This document shows, one piece after another, positions 43,179 through 56,400 of a stretch of 64,000 nucleotides of DNA; within the stretch, counting starts at the first letter, position 1, and each line of letters starts with the position of its first letter. The translations under genes were made by a program, and so were the position numbers. The notes under the pieces are model-generated. The model did not search any database. It had not been told where the DNA came from and saw nothing but the letters and a program-made list of their open reading frames with translations. The stretch spans positions 680,888 through 744,887 of the forward strand of contig KL647296.1 in the NCBI GenBank assembly GCA_000727475.1, read 5' to 3'. This stretch comes from Sarcocystis neurona (taxonomy: Eukaryota; Apicomplexa; Conoidasida; Eucoccidiorida; Sarcocystidae).

Positions 43179-46100
43179 ATGGAAGGCCACAGGCATCTTC
43201 CCTACAGGGGAAGAAGGACGTCGCATGCGGGAGAAGCTTCGTCAACTGCTGCGGAGGAACAGCAACCTTTTCAGAGTGTCCCGCAGCAGCAGCTGCAGCA
43301 ACAGGAACTGCGCATGAAGCAGTGGAACGAGCAGCTGCATCAGCAGTCTTTCTTGCCGAATTTCCACCTCTCCTTGCCCCAGCAGCAGCAACAGCATCCC
43401 TCTGTGCCGCCGAGACAGCAGCAGCTGCAGCGGCCTCCCTACGTGCAGCAGCAGCAGCATCATGAGCACCACCAGCCATTCATGCTGCACCAGCAGCAGG
43501 TGGCGCGTACCGACGGCGGAGAGGAGCAGCTCCGAAGGCCTCGGCGACCCGAGGAAGAGCAGCACTGCATAAAGCAGCAGCAACAGCACTTGCAGCAGCA
43601 GCGGCACTTCCAGCACCAGCAGCACGTCCAAGAGCAGCAACCGTACTTGCGGCAGCAGCACTTGCAGCAGCAGGTTCAGCGGCAGCAAGTGGAAGCGCTG
43701 CATCAGCAGCATCACCGGCATCAGCGCGAGCAGCAGCAGCTGCGGCAGCACCAGCAGTATCTACTGCAGCCGCAGCACGTGCTACAGCAGTACTTGCAGG
43801 ATGAAGGTGAAGTGCCCGAGGGGGGCGAGCCGCAGCAGCAGGTTGCAGAGTATCAGCAGCAAAGGCAACGATGGGGGGATGCCCGCGGCCACGTACGTGT
43901 GGGGCTGACAGAGCAGCTGCATCTGCTGCAGCTGCAGCAGCCAGAGACCGCGACGCTGGAGCAGGAGCAGCTGGAGAGGAAAACATTGCGTCAACGTCGT
44001 CAGCAACAAACTGTCGTAGCCGAAGAGAAGGAGGAGCAGCAGCAGCGGCAGGGCGTTGCTGCGTGGGGGAGGGAAGAGGAAATTCAACAACAGCAGCAGC
44101 AACGAGGCGCACGAGCAAGAGAGGCTGCTGCAGCGCATGCAGAAGAGGAAGTTGAACGTGTCCCGCTGGCACCACGGGTGCGTGTTGCTGCTGCTGCTGC
44201 AACAACAAGTCGCGGTAGCCAGCCGCAGCAGGAGCAGCCGGACGGGGGATTTGAAATGCACCGGGAGCAGCAGCAGACCGCACTGCAGCAGCCGCAGAGC
44301 GACCAGCAGCTGATTCAGCAACAGCAGGAGAAGAGAGGAAGGCCGGCGCTGCAGCAGCTGCAGGTTCAGCAGGTGCAGCACCAGGACCGTCACCAGCGCA
44401 TGCGTGGGACGCGCGATACTAGCTACGCTTCTATAACTCACGCAGATCCGTTCCTCTCTTCCGTGGAGAACTGGCAGCAGCTCTCTTCCGCAACAGGTGC
44501 ACATTGGCCCGCCGACGCAGCAACAAATGCTTCCACTTGGTCTCCTGCTGCTCCTCCTGCGGCTCCTGCTGGTGCTCCTGCTAGTGCTCCTGCTGCGTGT
44601 GCGTCTCTGTCGGCTGGCGGCGGCGGGCGTGCTGCTGGTTCAGCTGCTCCACGTCTTACGCCAGGAGCCGCTGCAAGCAGAGGAGAAGGAGAAGGAGGAG
44701 GAGCAGCAGCACGAGGTGCTGCGCAGTATCCGGGCTCGAAAAAGCTGCTCTCCACTTACGAATTGCCAAGTGCTTTTCTTTCTTCTGCTGTTGAGTCCCC
44801 GGCTGCCACAATAGCAGCGGCAGACAGGGGAGGGCTGCCGTCAGCAGTCGCAGCAAATGGGCCCGCAGCAGCGGCGACAAGGCATGTAGCACTACAAACA
44901 GCAGCAGCTACGCACGTGGCAGCAGCTACGCACGTGGCAGCAGCTACGCAGGTGGCAGCAGCAGCGCAGGCGGCAGCAGAAGCATCACAGCCGGCAATGA
45001 TAAGGCGAGGAACCCAAGCAGCTGCAACAGCAGGTGCGGGGGGGGGGGAAGCGACGGCGAGCGTTTGCAGCAGAAGAAGAAGTGGGCAAGTGGTGGGGGG
45101 CCGGTGACGCGAGCGGTGCACCATCAGCAGCGCTGGCAACAACAGCACGTCGCGGCGCCGCGGCGGAAAGAGGAGCAATCGCGTCGACTGGTGCAGCAGG
45201 TCCGCACTCCCTTCGTTCACCAACAGCAACACACGCTGCTGCTGCAGCAAGAGCAGCAGGAGCAGCACGAGCGACTGGAACAGCAAGAGCGCGAGGAACA
45301 GCGGAAGTACTAGGAGCCGCAGCAGCAGGAGCAGTCGGAGCGGCAGCAGCAGGAGTCCCAGCAGCAACAGGGCGCTGTCCTTCTGGAGCAGTATTAGCGG
45401 AACACGTCATTGCAGGAAGTGCAGCCTTTGCTGATGCAGAAGAGAGCACCGCCTCAGCGGCAGCAGCACCGCAGCAGCATTCAGCAAAAGCAACGCGCAG
45501 GGCACCAGAAAGCCGAGCAGCAGCAGGAGCAATCACAGGAAGAGGAGAAGAAGCAAGAGAAGGAGAAAGTACTATAGCCTCAGAAGCAGCGGCAGCCGAG
45601 TCCCACGGGGAAGTGGCAGACGGCGGTAACCGGCTAGCCTCGTCGTACACATGCGATGCCCGTGTTTTGAGATATACTGCGAAGGGCAGTCTGTCTTCTT
45701 CTTTTCCTGGTGGTGCTGCTGCTGCGCCGTCGCGAGTCCCGGCGGGGGCTGCGGGTGCTGTTGCTCCTTGTTGTTCTCCTCTTCGTGTTGCTCCTTCTGC
45801 TGCTGCCTCGTCGCCTCCGCTCCTCCTCGCTGATGCTGCGTCTTCGCCTCCCTCCGCTGCTGCTGCTACGTGGCACCCTGCTGCTGCGATTTCCTCCTCT
45901 TCTTCACGTCGTCCCAGTGCTGCTGCTGGTTCTTCGGCAACCCCGTCCGACCAGCAGCAGCTTCCTCCTGCGCCTGCTGTCACTTGTTCTTTTGCCCCAC
46001 ACGACGCTGCTGCTGCCAGTCGCTTCTCTCCTGGAGCCACCGCTGCTCTGCATTTTCCTGCTGCTGCTGCTGTTGCACCGCGCGATCCCGCTGCTGACAT

Positions 46101-47498
46101 TGCGTCGCGTCGTCCTGCGGTTGCTGCAGCACCTCCCGTCCCCTCTGGCTGCTCGGCTGCGCGTCCTCCCTTTGCTGCGACTCCTCCTCCTCCTCTCGAA
46201 ACGTCTCTGCCGTCTGCTTCTGACCCCTTCGACTCTTCTTCTTCGTCTTCTTCGTTGTTTTGTTCCCCTGTCGCAGCTGCGGCTGGGACTGCTGCTCTTT
46301 CCTGTGCACCTGTGGACGCCGCTGCTGTCGTTCATCTTCTCCCCACAGCAGCAGCGGCGGCTCCAGAAGGATGGGAGTTTGTCCCTCCACCCCTGGGAGC
46401 AGCAGCTCAACGAGAGCGTAATACCCAGCGTGTTCAGGAAGAACAGCGAGCAGTGCTGCTGCTGCTGCAGCAACAACGGCAGGAAGCCCGCCGCAGAGGT
46501 GAGGAGTTGAGCGACTCTCCGTCCGCCGAGTTTTCGAAGCGGCTTTGCACCGTCGACGACCGCGGGTCGCTCCTACACCCTGCGTGTGTTGATTTCCCGT
46601 CGTTTCTTGATTCTCTTGGAGGCTTGTACGGCGGGGGACGCAGCAGCGGCAGCAGTCTGCGTCCGGCTGCGCCGGCCAGCGGCAACAGCAGCAGCAGTAG
46701 CAAGGCGGCCGAGAGAAGCAGCAGCGGCAGTAGCAAGGCGGCTGAGAGAAGCAGCAGGCGCTCGGGTGGCAGGGGAAGAGAAGGAGCAGCAGCAACTGCC
46801 GCGGGAGAGCCAGCAGAAGAAGAAAGCGCACAGGAGCGAGAAATCAAAAACGAGTTGCATGCCCTCCTCCAGCAGGTCCACCGTCTGCAGATTCAGATGG
46901 GGAAGATCGCCTCGTCGTCTGACGCAGCTTCTGCTGACGCTGCTGCTGCGGCTCGAGCAGCAGCGGGAGAAAACCCTTCCGACGTCGCCGCTGCTGCTGC
47001 TTCTCCTCCTTCCACCTGTTCTCGGAATGGGCCTGCAACAGCAGCAGCAGCAAAGGGAAGCAGCAGCAGCGGCAGTGGCAGCAAGAACAGCGCTGCTGTC
47101 GCAAAAAGTGCTGCCGCAGCAGGGGCGCATGAACGACAGTCCGTGGGGTTCACGTCCTGCGAAGAAGGAATCCCTTCTTCTTCTACTTCCTCTTCTGCTG
47201 CTTCTTCTTCCGCGTCCTCTTTGTGTGCGTCCTCCGCGGCTTCCTCCTCTTCCTCTTCTGTTTTTGTTTCGACTGTGCCATTCTCCACGTTCAACGTCAG
47301 TAGGGAGCCCGGGGGCCGCGCCGGTGCAGAAGTTTCCTTCTTCGACGTCTTCTGCAAAGAAATGCGCGGGTTCCAGGACTTGGTCATGGATGAGTTGAAA
47401 GGGAAGAAAAAGATCTTCAAGAACCTCGCCATTGCATGCAGAAAACATGTCGAAGGCGTGCAGCGACGGAGGCAATTCAAGGCGGAGGAAGCAGAAAG
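43179..47498 (+). CDS. SRCAP-like N-terminal exon: polyGln/polyAla and HSA start
   Basis: Frame 43179-45035 is Gln/His/Arg-rich; frame 45034-47498 is Ala/Ser/Pro-rich. They must be joined by a one-base shift at an 11-G run (45038-45048) or by a 37-nt intron (45034-45070). The last 60 residues are ordered: FFDVFCKEMRGFQDLVMDEL then KKKIFKNLAIACRKHVEGVQ, the first half of an HSA domain, which in the family binds actin and actin-related proteins. Donor gtaaagc leaves phase 2. Confidence 0.7.
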
Positions 47499-50400
47499 GT
47501 AAAGCGCTGAAGAAGAAGCAGCAGCAGTCGATTCTTCGCACACAAAAAAGGCGAAACGACACCCACAAGAAAGACGCATGCAACAAAACAAGTCTCGCAC
47601 ACAATGCGGGAGCTCTCTCTCTCTCTATATATATGTAGGGGTCTATTTAATTTTCATCTGTATACATACGTGTGGATATACACATATATATTTATATACG
47701 TATGAATCTCTTCAATCTTCATCCTCTATCTCTCCATACATATATATATATATATATGTGTATATATGGATCTCTTCAAGCTTTATATATATATATACTT
47801 CCATTTCTCTCCTCGCGTATATATATATGTATGGATTTCTTTAGTCTTTATATGTCATTATTTGTATATTACCCCCCTCTCTTTGTACGTATATGTACAT
47901 ATATATATAGATATATATATGTATATGTATGTACATGTGAATATTGTTCCCCTACATGAGTACGCATGTCTCTGTATATACGTGTGTGTGAATGCATGCA
48001 GAAAATTTCTCTTACATCTTTGAAGAGGTCCTCTCTTTCCTTCTCTTTTCCTCTATATATACTGTTTCACGCTTCGATTATCTGAATATAGCGGGTGTAA
48101 ACTTGAGAAGTCCCTGCATGTATGTCTTCTACTAGAATATAAATGTTTCTTGCTGGTGCCCATCTGCGCGTGCCTGTTTCTTTGCCCGCGAGTCGAAGCA
48201 TTAGAAACCTGTGCGCCGTGAAGAAGTCTCGCATGTTGAGCAGGCATAACGTTTGCCATGCTGCTCTTGCTGCGGTCGCTGTTGCTGGTGTTGCTGCGGC
48301 TGCTGTCCCTGGGGCTGCTCTTCTGGGGGCTGCCACTTTTGGGGCTACTATTCTTGGGGCTGCTGTTTCTGAGGCTCGATCATTCCTGCGCTTGTTATTC
48401 GTGCTGCTTCTGCCGTCGCCGCCTCTGCTCCTGCTGCTGCTTTTGCTGCTGCTGCACCTCCTGCTGCTGCGGCTGCTTCTGCTGCTGCTGCGCCTCCTGC
48501 TGCTGCGCCTCCTGCTGCTGCGCCTCCTGCTGCTGCATCTGCTGCTGCTGCATCTGCTGCTGCTGCATCTGCTGCTGCTACGCTGCCGCTGCTCCGTGGG
48601 AAGCCCGCATCAATTAGCCACGAGCTCTACTCCTTTGTGGTGCTCCTGCCAGGCAACTGCGAAGCTTGGCAAAAGCGTTCGCTGCACCAGTCGAATTTTT
48701 CTGGCAGCGAATTGAACGGTTGTTGTGGGAGAGGGAAAAGCGCTTGCTGCAGCAGCAGCTGCACGCAAAGAAAAGAATGAAGCTCGAAAGACTTGTGAAC
48801 AGAGCAATGCGTAGCTGCAGGCAGCTAGCCAAGGGGCTTAACACGCAGGTATGTTTTCTCTCCTTTATTGCCTTTCTTCTCGTCTTCTCCATCATGCGTT
48901 TCTTTTTGTCTCCGTCTTTCCGTGGATCGAATTTCTTCTTCTTCTTGTCGTCCCTTTGCGCGTTGTCTTTCTGGCTGGTTTATTCTTCGTGCTCGTCTTC
49001 TGTTCTCCCCCTCCTTTCTTCGTTTCTGTCTGACTCGCTCTGCATTCGGCGTCCCCCCGCCTGCCCTTGCCCCTTGCCGGCTGTTCTTCTCTTTTTATCG
49101 TAGGACGCGCTGTCCCTCCGTTCACGGCTCTTTGTGTGTGGACTGCTGCTGCTGCTGCGCATGTTCTTCTTCCGCGCTCTCTGGCGTGATACTTGCTGCC
49201 GTTCTGCTGCGTGCACCTTCGCTAGCGTTCCACTTTCTGCTGCCCTGACTCGGTGCTGCTCCGCTTTTCTACACGAGCTGCTCGTCTGCCTGCTGCAGAT
49301 GGCGCATCTCGTTCGAAAAAACTCCGGCTGCTGCTGCTGTCCCACGGCGTCCGTTTTGCTGCTGCTTCTGCCACTGCGGCTCGCTCTGCTGGCGCAGCAC
49401 CTCCGTCACGCGCCGTCTGCACAGTGCGCTTCTCGTCTCTATGGCCATGCTGCCTCTGCCTCCCCGTCTGCTCCTGCTGCTGCCGTCTCTGCTGCTGCGG
49501 CTCTCGCTGCTGCTGCTGCCGTCTCTCCTGCTGCGGCTCTCGCTGCTGCTGCTGCCGTCTCTCCTGCTGCGGCTCTCGCTGCTGCTGCTGCCGTCTCTCC
49601 TGCTGCTGCTCTCTCTGCTGCTGCTGCTCTCTCTGCTGCTGCTGCTCTCTCTGCTGCTGCTGCTGCTCTCTTTGCTGCTGCTGCTCTCTCTGCTGCTGCT
49701 GCGCAGATGTTTACAGGCGGTTCATCCTACCTGCCGCTGCTTGTTGCTTTGCAGCTGCTCGTCCGTTTCGTCGTCTGTCGGTGCCCCTCCATTTACTACT
49801 GCTGCTGCTGCTTTTTCACCTGCTGCTAATGCTGCTGTCTCTGCTGCGCGTCTGCTGTTGTCGCGCGCAGTGGTGCTGCTGTTTCTCCGATCGTATCTTC
49901 CTGTTGCTGCTCTGATGCTGCGCGTGTACGTGCAGCTGGGAGGAGAAGTATCGCCCAACAGCTCTTTGCAAGTCGCTGCCGCTTCGACGCAGCAGCAGCA
50001 CCGCGAAGAGGACGAGGAGGAAAAGGAGCACCACGAGCAGCAGAACCCGCAGGAGGAGAAGCGGCAGCAGCTTTTCAAAGAGAAGCGGCAACAGCGGCGG
50101 GGGGAGAAGGAGGAAGGTGCATTGTCGGCCTCGTTGCGACGTGAGGAAGGGCACACGTGTACTGCTGCTGCTGCTGGTCATGTGGCGGCAGAGGGTGCCA
50201 GAGGGCAAGCGCGTCCACCCAGAGGAGGAGAAGAAAAAGGATGTGAAGGAGCAGCCGCAGCAACAGAAGCAGCAACAGCACCAGAAACAGCAACAGCAGC
50301 AGAAGCAGCAACAGTAGCAGAAACAGCAACAGGAGCGGAAGCAGAAACAGCAGCGAAAGCAGAAACAGCAGCACAAGCAGAAACAGCAGCAGAGGCAAGA

Positions 50401-53400
50401 ACAGCAACAGCATCAGGGCCAGCGACAGCTGCAGCAACAGAGAGGACGGAAGAAGAGGAGTGGACAGCAGCGGAGTCGGAATCTGCGCAGGAGAGAGAAG
50501 ACGCAGCTCTCGAGGAAGAGATGGAAAGAGAAGAAGAGGCAGCCAGGCAGCAGCAGCAGAAAGGGGAGAATGCGAGCGACGACGAGGAAGAAGAGAATGA
50601 GTTGCTTGCCCTGCAGCAGGAAGCTGCTCTCCCCGTTGACGATCTTCTGCGACGGTAATACGAGCCGCAGCGCGTGCTGTTCTCCCCTCTCTCCTGTTGC
50701 TCTTCCCTCGCCCACTTCTGTAGGGCGCATCTCTTCGTATACCTGCAGGCCGCCGTACACAACATATCTGTGTGGATTTTTGTGTGTGTCGACTTGGAGA
50801 ATCACATGCGTTGTAGGCCCGTGACTGCTCACGCTTGAGGACACGAGTAGAATCATTGCTCGCAGCCGTCTGTGTACATATATATATTTATATATATGTA
50901 TATGTGTAAATAGACGTACGCATGCATGCTGCGCGCTTTTTTGATATTGCTTCCCCGTTGTCCCTGTCTTTGTTTCGCTGCTTTTGTCTTTTTCTCGCAC
51001 TTTGGGGTCAGTCTCTCTGTCTGTCTCTCGCTGTTTTTGTTCCTTGGGGGAAATGAAGGAGGAGGAAGAGCAGTAGCAGGAGCAGCAGCAGCGCATGCAT
51101 TTGTGGCGTTGGTGTGGGTCTGCAGACGCTACGGCATCGTCAGAGACGCAGAAGCAGGCGCCGGACGAGCAGCAGCAGCAGCAGGACGGCAGAGAGTGAG
51201 GAGGAGGAGAGCAGGAAGGGCTGAGAAAAGAGGGCGAAGAAGAAGAAGCAGCAGCAGGGGACGGAGAGAAGACGAAGAGGAAGACGAAGAAGAAGTCGAT
51301 CCAACAGCAGTAGCAGCAGCAGAGCAGCGGAGAGAAAAGTCAGAAGAAGAAGAGGACGAAGAGGAAGAGAACGACAAGAAAGAAAGCGGGAGCAGCAACA
51401 GCAGCAAAACACTCAAAACAGAAGAAGCTGCAGGGGCCAGTGATACCGAGACAGAACCAACACCTCTGCCCTGCGCCAAACCAAAACTTCACAAGTACGT
51501 TTCCCGCTCGATCTGCCCTACATACATAAATATATTCTCTCAGTGCGACAAACATGGATATATATATAGGGCGAGAGATAGAAAAAAGATAGATAGGTAG
51601 ATAGAGATAGATAGATGTATATGTACATATATGTGTACATATCTATGTATATGTCTATTCTCTTACGTGTGGGATATGAATACATTGATGTATACAGATA
51701 TACTGTGTACGTATATATATATATATATATATGTTTGAGTATGTTGATATATATATTTATATGTATGCACATGTATATTTTGAAGATGATTTGTTTGCAC
51801 CGTTCGTCAGACGAAGAATTGGTGGACTGCTACCCTCAGTGCGCGACAGTCATATATACATATATGTGTTTGTATATATGTAGGCTTCGTATACATATAT
51901 ATATATATATAGGTAAGACTGGTTGCTGTCTACGTGGAAGTTCGTATTTCTATAGACACGTGCATTTCGATACGTTGGATTTAACAGGTAGAGAGACATA
52001 TATTTCTTGTGCTTGGAAGGTTTTGCAGTCTTGTCCTTAGTGTGGGGAAACTTTTGTCCGCGTTGAGGCATCTTCTGGACACGCGTCGTCCCTCCGACAG
52101 TTGGTCCCATCCTGCTGTTTATATATATCTCTCTCTCTGTTATCCGCCTGCCCATGCCGCTATATATATGTGGGAAGCTAATGTTCCAGCATGGAAGACT
52201 GTGTGAGTGTGAGATGCGTTTTGTTGCTGCGCATGCAAATAGGTGCATGCAGAGCGGCGAGTGGAATTCTTCGGTGTTGCATCTCTGTTCTCGAGAGTTG
52301 CTGCTGCAGTTTGAACTTCTGCTCCTTCTCTTCCCCTCTTCTTCTTCTTTGTGTTGCTCTCGTCGTTTCCCTGCGTCCGTGCCCCGGCTGCTTTTGAGCG
52401 CCCCTCTGTGCTGCAGCAGGCAAGCATTGTGACCTCCTGGGCAGGTGCTTCCCAGGGGTCGCACTCCCCGCAGCAGGGGTTCTTCGTCTCTTCTTATTCG
52501 TCCTCTTCTCCTCCTGCTGCTTCTCCTTTCTCCTCTTCCTCGGTCCTCTTGGGCTTCCCTTCTCTGTCTTTTCGCCATCTCTCTTCTCTTCTTTTCGGAC
52601 CTCTTCGTCTTCCCGTGCGTCTTCTCTTCCGGAAGACAGAGGCCCTTTGGCTCTCCTCTGCATGCGTCTCCGTGTGTGGACCTGCATGTGGAGAGAGACA
52701 TGCAGAGACGTGTGCAGCCGGTGCAGACCAGCGACAGAGTCGTGGCGACTGACAGTGTGCCCTGTCCTTGCTGCTGCTGCTGGTGCATGCGCTTTGGAAG
52801 CGCCTCCGCGCAAGAAGACATGCGGTGCCGTTGTCGCGTCACGGCTGCTGCGTGCTCCTGTCGCACCGCAGGGAAAACACGACGACGCGGATGAGGAGGA
52901 TGAGGAGGAGGCGGAAAAGCAGCAGCAGCAGCAGCACGCAGTCCACAAACGCTGCAGCAGGAACAGCAGCAGAGCGGGACTTGCGCCCAACCGACCCAAG
53001 CGCCTCGCCTCCATCACAACACAAAGGTAGAAAGTTCTTCTTTGCTGCTTCTTCTGCGTGTTCCGCTCCTTACCCTGCCCCTTCTTCTTCTTTTGCTTCG
53101 TTTGCTTCTTCGTCTTTCTCTGCTTCTTCGTCTTGCACGAATTCTGCTTCTTCTGCTGCTGCTTTCTCTTCGTCTGCCTGTTACTCTTCTTCTGCCTTGT
53201 TTCTTCTGCTTCTTCTTTTGCTTCTTCCTCTGCTCCTTCCCCTGCTTCTACCGTGTGTCTGTCTCTGTCTGTTACTCTGTTGTTAGCCGCTCTAATCTGC
53301 CAGAGATCTAATCGTAGCCGCTCTCTTCTTGCTTCTCCTTTTTTGGCCCGATAAATCTGCTTCAACTCCTGTGCTAGCCGTCGTGTAGAGTTCGATTTGT

Positions 53401-56400
53401 CTCTGCTAGTCACGCAGAGCGCTCTGCGCCTGCCTCGGGCACACAGCGTCCCGCAGCTCGCTCATGCAACAGCTCACGCATGCAGCGAAGCTGTAGACAT
53501 TCATCGCGTGAAAGACAGAAGAAACGACAGCGGAAAAGAGAAACAGAGACAGATATACAAGCATTGTGCGTCGTAGTTTCCTTGATTTCTTTGTGCCCCG
53601 GCTTTGGTGTTGCTTCTGCCAGCGCTGTGATTGCCGTTGCTTCCTTGCTGCTGCTGCTACCTTGCTGCTGCTGCTGCTATCTTGCCACTACTGCGGCTGT
53701 CACCTTGTTGCTGCTGGTGCTGCCAGCTTGCTGCTGCTGTTGCCAGCTTGCTGCTGCTGTTGCCACCTTGCTGTTGCTGCTGTCTTGCCGCTGCTGCTGC
53801 TGCCATATTGTTGCTGTTGGTACCTTGCCACTGCTGCTGTTGCAACATTGCTGGTGCTGTTACCTTGCCACTGCTGCTGCTGCTTCTGATTTGCTGCTTC
53901 TACCGCCTTGCTGCTGCGACCGCCTTGCTCCTGGTGCTACCGCCATGCTGTTGCTGCCGCCTTGCTGCTGCTGCTGCCTTGCTGCTGCTGCTGCTAGCTT
54001 GATGCTACTGCTGCGTGACGACTTCCTGCCTCTTGTCACCCTCCTGCTGCGTGCTCTGTTTATTCTGCTGCTGCAGCATTACAACTGCTGCTTCTTGTGT
54101 GGCGCTGTCTTCCCGGGTTTTTCTCTTCCTGTTGCTGCCGTTCCGTTCTCCCCGAGAAAAAAATTTTTGCCTTCCCTCGTGCTGCTGCTGCTTCTGCTGC
54201 GACTCTGCTCCACTGCTCAGAGGAAAGTACTGACAGTGCTCCACTCGACGGTAGCGCTGTAGACGCTACTAGACCCCCCCCCAGCCGGGCAGCAGCAGCA
54301 ACAGCAGCAGCGAAGAGAGCGACAGGGTCGGCAGCCGCAGGGACGTCAGGAGGAGAAGGGGGAAGAGGAAGAGAAAACGCAGCAGCAGTAAACGAAGAAG
54401 AAGAAGAGATTGATTTCACGTGTGAAGCATTTGAGGCGCAGGAGGAGGAGGACGCTGCGTTGGACGCTGCCCTAAATAATTTGCATGCAGAAGAAATGCA
54501 GCAGGAAGGAAAGGCAGCAGCAGCAGCGGAACTGAAGAAACTGCAGGAAGAAGCCGACCTCCCTGTCGAGGAATTATTGAGGAGGTGCGTCGCCCCACCG
54601 TTGCTGCTGCTGCTGATGGGTCATTCTTGTGCTGCCGTTACCGGCGCTGCTCTCCTGTTGCTCTTGCGTTTCCATTTGCTGGTGGTGCTGCCTAGGCGTC
54701 ACTGGCTGCGTTTTTTCCGCACCAGCAGCTGCTGGTGAGAAATGCTGAGAACTCATGCGAGTCTTCTCCTGTTGCTGCGTCTGGCTCCTGCTGCTGTGTG
54801 CCCCGCTGCCCCAGTAGCGTGCTGCTGTTGCGTCGTCCACCTGCTGGTGGGCTTGCTCCTGCTGCTGCGCGCGGCTGCTGTCTTTTCTCTTGCTGCTACT
54901 GCCGCACCTGCTGCTGTTGCTGCTTCTCGTGCGCCTGGGCTGGTGCGTATTGTTTGCGCTGCTGTTGCTGCTCTTTCTCCTGCTGGTGCTGGCTCCATTG
55001 CGGGGTGATGCTGCCCCTGTTCTCCTGTCGGCCTCATGCTGCTGCAGGTACAAGGAAGAAGAAGAGGCATATGAAGAGGAGGAGGAGGAAGAGGAGGAGG
55101 CAGAAGCAGCAACAGCACCTGAGGAGGACGGATCAGAAGAGGAAGAAGAAACTGAAGAAACAGATGCAGCAGTAGCAAGCGGAGACACGTCGCAGAATGC
55201 GTCGGACGACGATTCTTATGTAGAAATTCGCGTCGTCCCCCCACGCAGCTCAAGTCGGCGTTCTCTGGCTGCTGATTCTGCTGCTACTGATGCGGCTGCT
55301 GCTGATGCGGCAGCTGTTGCTGCTCCTGGAGGAGGAGGAAGAGGAAGCGCGGACGGTTTCGGTCTGGGCGGGTGTGTTCGGCTTGCGAGCAGCACCAGCA
55401 CGACAAGCACCTGCAGCAGCAGCAGCGGGGGAAGAAAGCGAAGCAGCAGCAGCAGAGGAACAGGAAGCAGCGAGACAGCTGCGACAGCAGAAGGCGGGGG
55501 CGTGGTCGTTGGCGAGGAGGCAGCTGCGGCTGCAGCAGTCGCCGTTACGAAGCAGGAGAAGCAGAAAGCGCCGTCCGCGCAGCCGCCGCAGTCTGCTGAA
55601 GCAGCAGCAGCAGGGGAAGAAGAAGCCTGGACGTCGCGAGCAGCAAACGAGGCGAGAAACCTGCAGCAGGAGCAGAATCGAGCACCGGCCGCAGTCGCCG
55701 ACGCGTCTACGCAGCAGCGGCAGCTGCGAGGGAACGCTTCTGTGAGAAAGGAAGAGCGGCCGGGGAACAGAGCAGCAGACAGACGCCACCAGCAGCAGCC
55801 GCTGCAGCCGCAGCAGCAGCAACAGGACCAAGAGCAGGTACACAGGAGCAGTCCACGAACCGCCGAAGGGAAGACGGCGGAGCGAGAGGAGCAGGTGAAG
55901 CTCCGTCCTGCAGCAGCAGCCAACACATGCAAGCAAACCCAGCTCCCCACAGCGGCGCTTTCCGCTTCCTCGTCTTCGTCTCCCTCCTTTTCTTCGTCTT
56001 CTTCCACGTGCGCTGTTGCACGTGGTTCTCTTGCGTCTGCTGGCCCGTCTGCTGCTGCAGCAGCTGCTGGAGGGGGTGGCGCGTCTGTGGGGAAGGCAGG
56101 AGTGCTGCTGCGGGGAAATTTGCGGACGTACCAGGCAGAGGGCGTGGCGTGGCTGTACGCGCTGCATGCGCAGGACTTGAACGGGATCTTGGCGGATGAG
56201 ATGGGCCTGGGGAAGACGCTGCAGACGATAGCGCTGCTGGCGCGGTTGGCAGCGGAGGAGAACGTGTGGGGTCCCCATTTAATCGTCGTTCCGACGAGTG
56301 TTCTGCTGAACTGGGAGAGAGAACTGCTGCGCTTCTGCCCAGGCTTCAAAGTGCTGAGCTACTACGGCAGCGCAGCGGAACGGGCGAAGAAACGTGTGGG

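Noticed and set aside
44985..46100. 371-codon minus-strand Ala-rich ORF
   Set aside because: It is antisense to the Ala-rich N-terminal exon of the SRCAP-like gene, which continues in frame into the HSA domain.
48143..48715. 190-codon plus ORF with long polyLeu
   Set aside because: It consists of the intronic CTG minisatellite upstream of the HSA exon.
51790..51850. Possible extra exon SDEELVDCYPQ
   Set aside because: No acceptor and donor pair keeps the phase-2 flow between 51494 and 52706.
53480..54262. 260-codon Cys/Leu-rich ORF
   Set aside because: It is read from the CTG/CCA minisatellite in an intron. The frame differs from the exon that follows.
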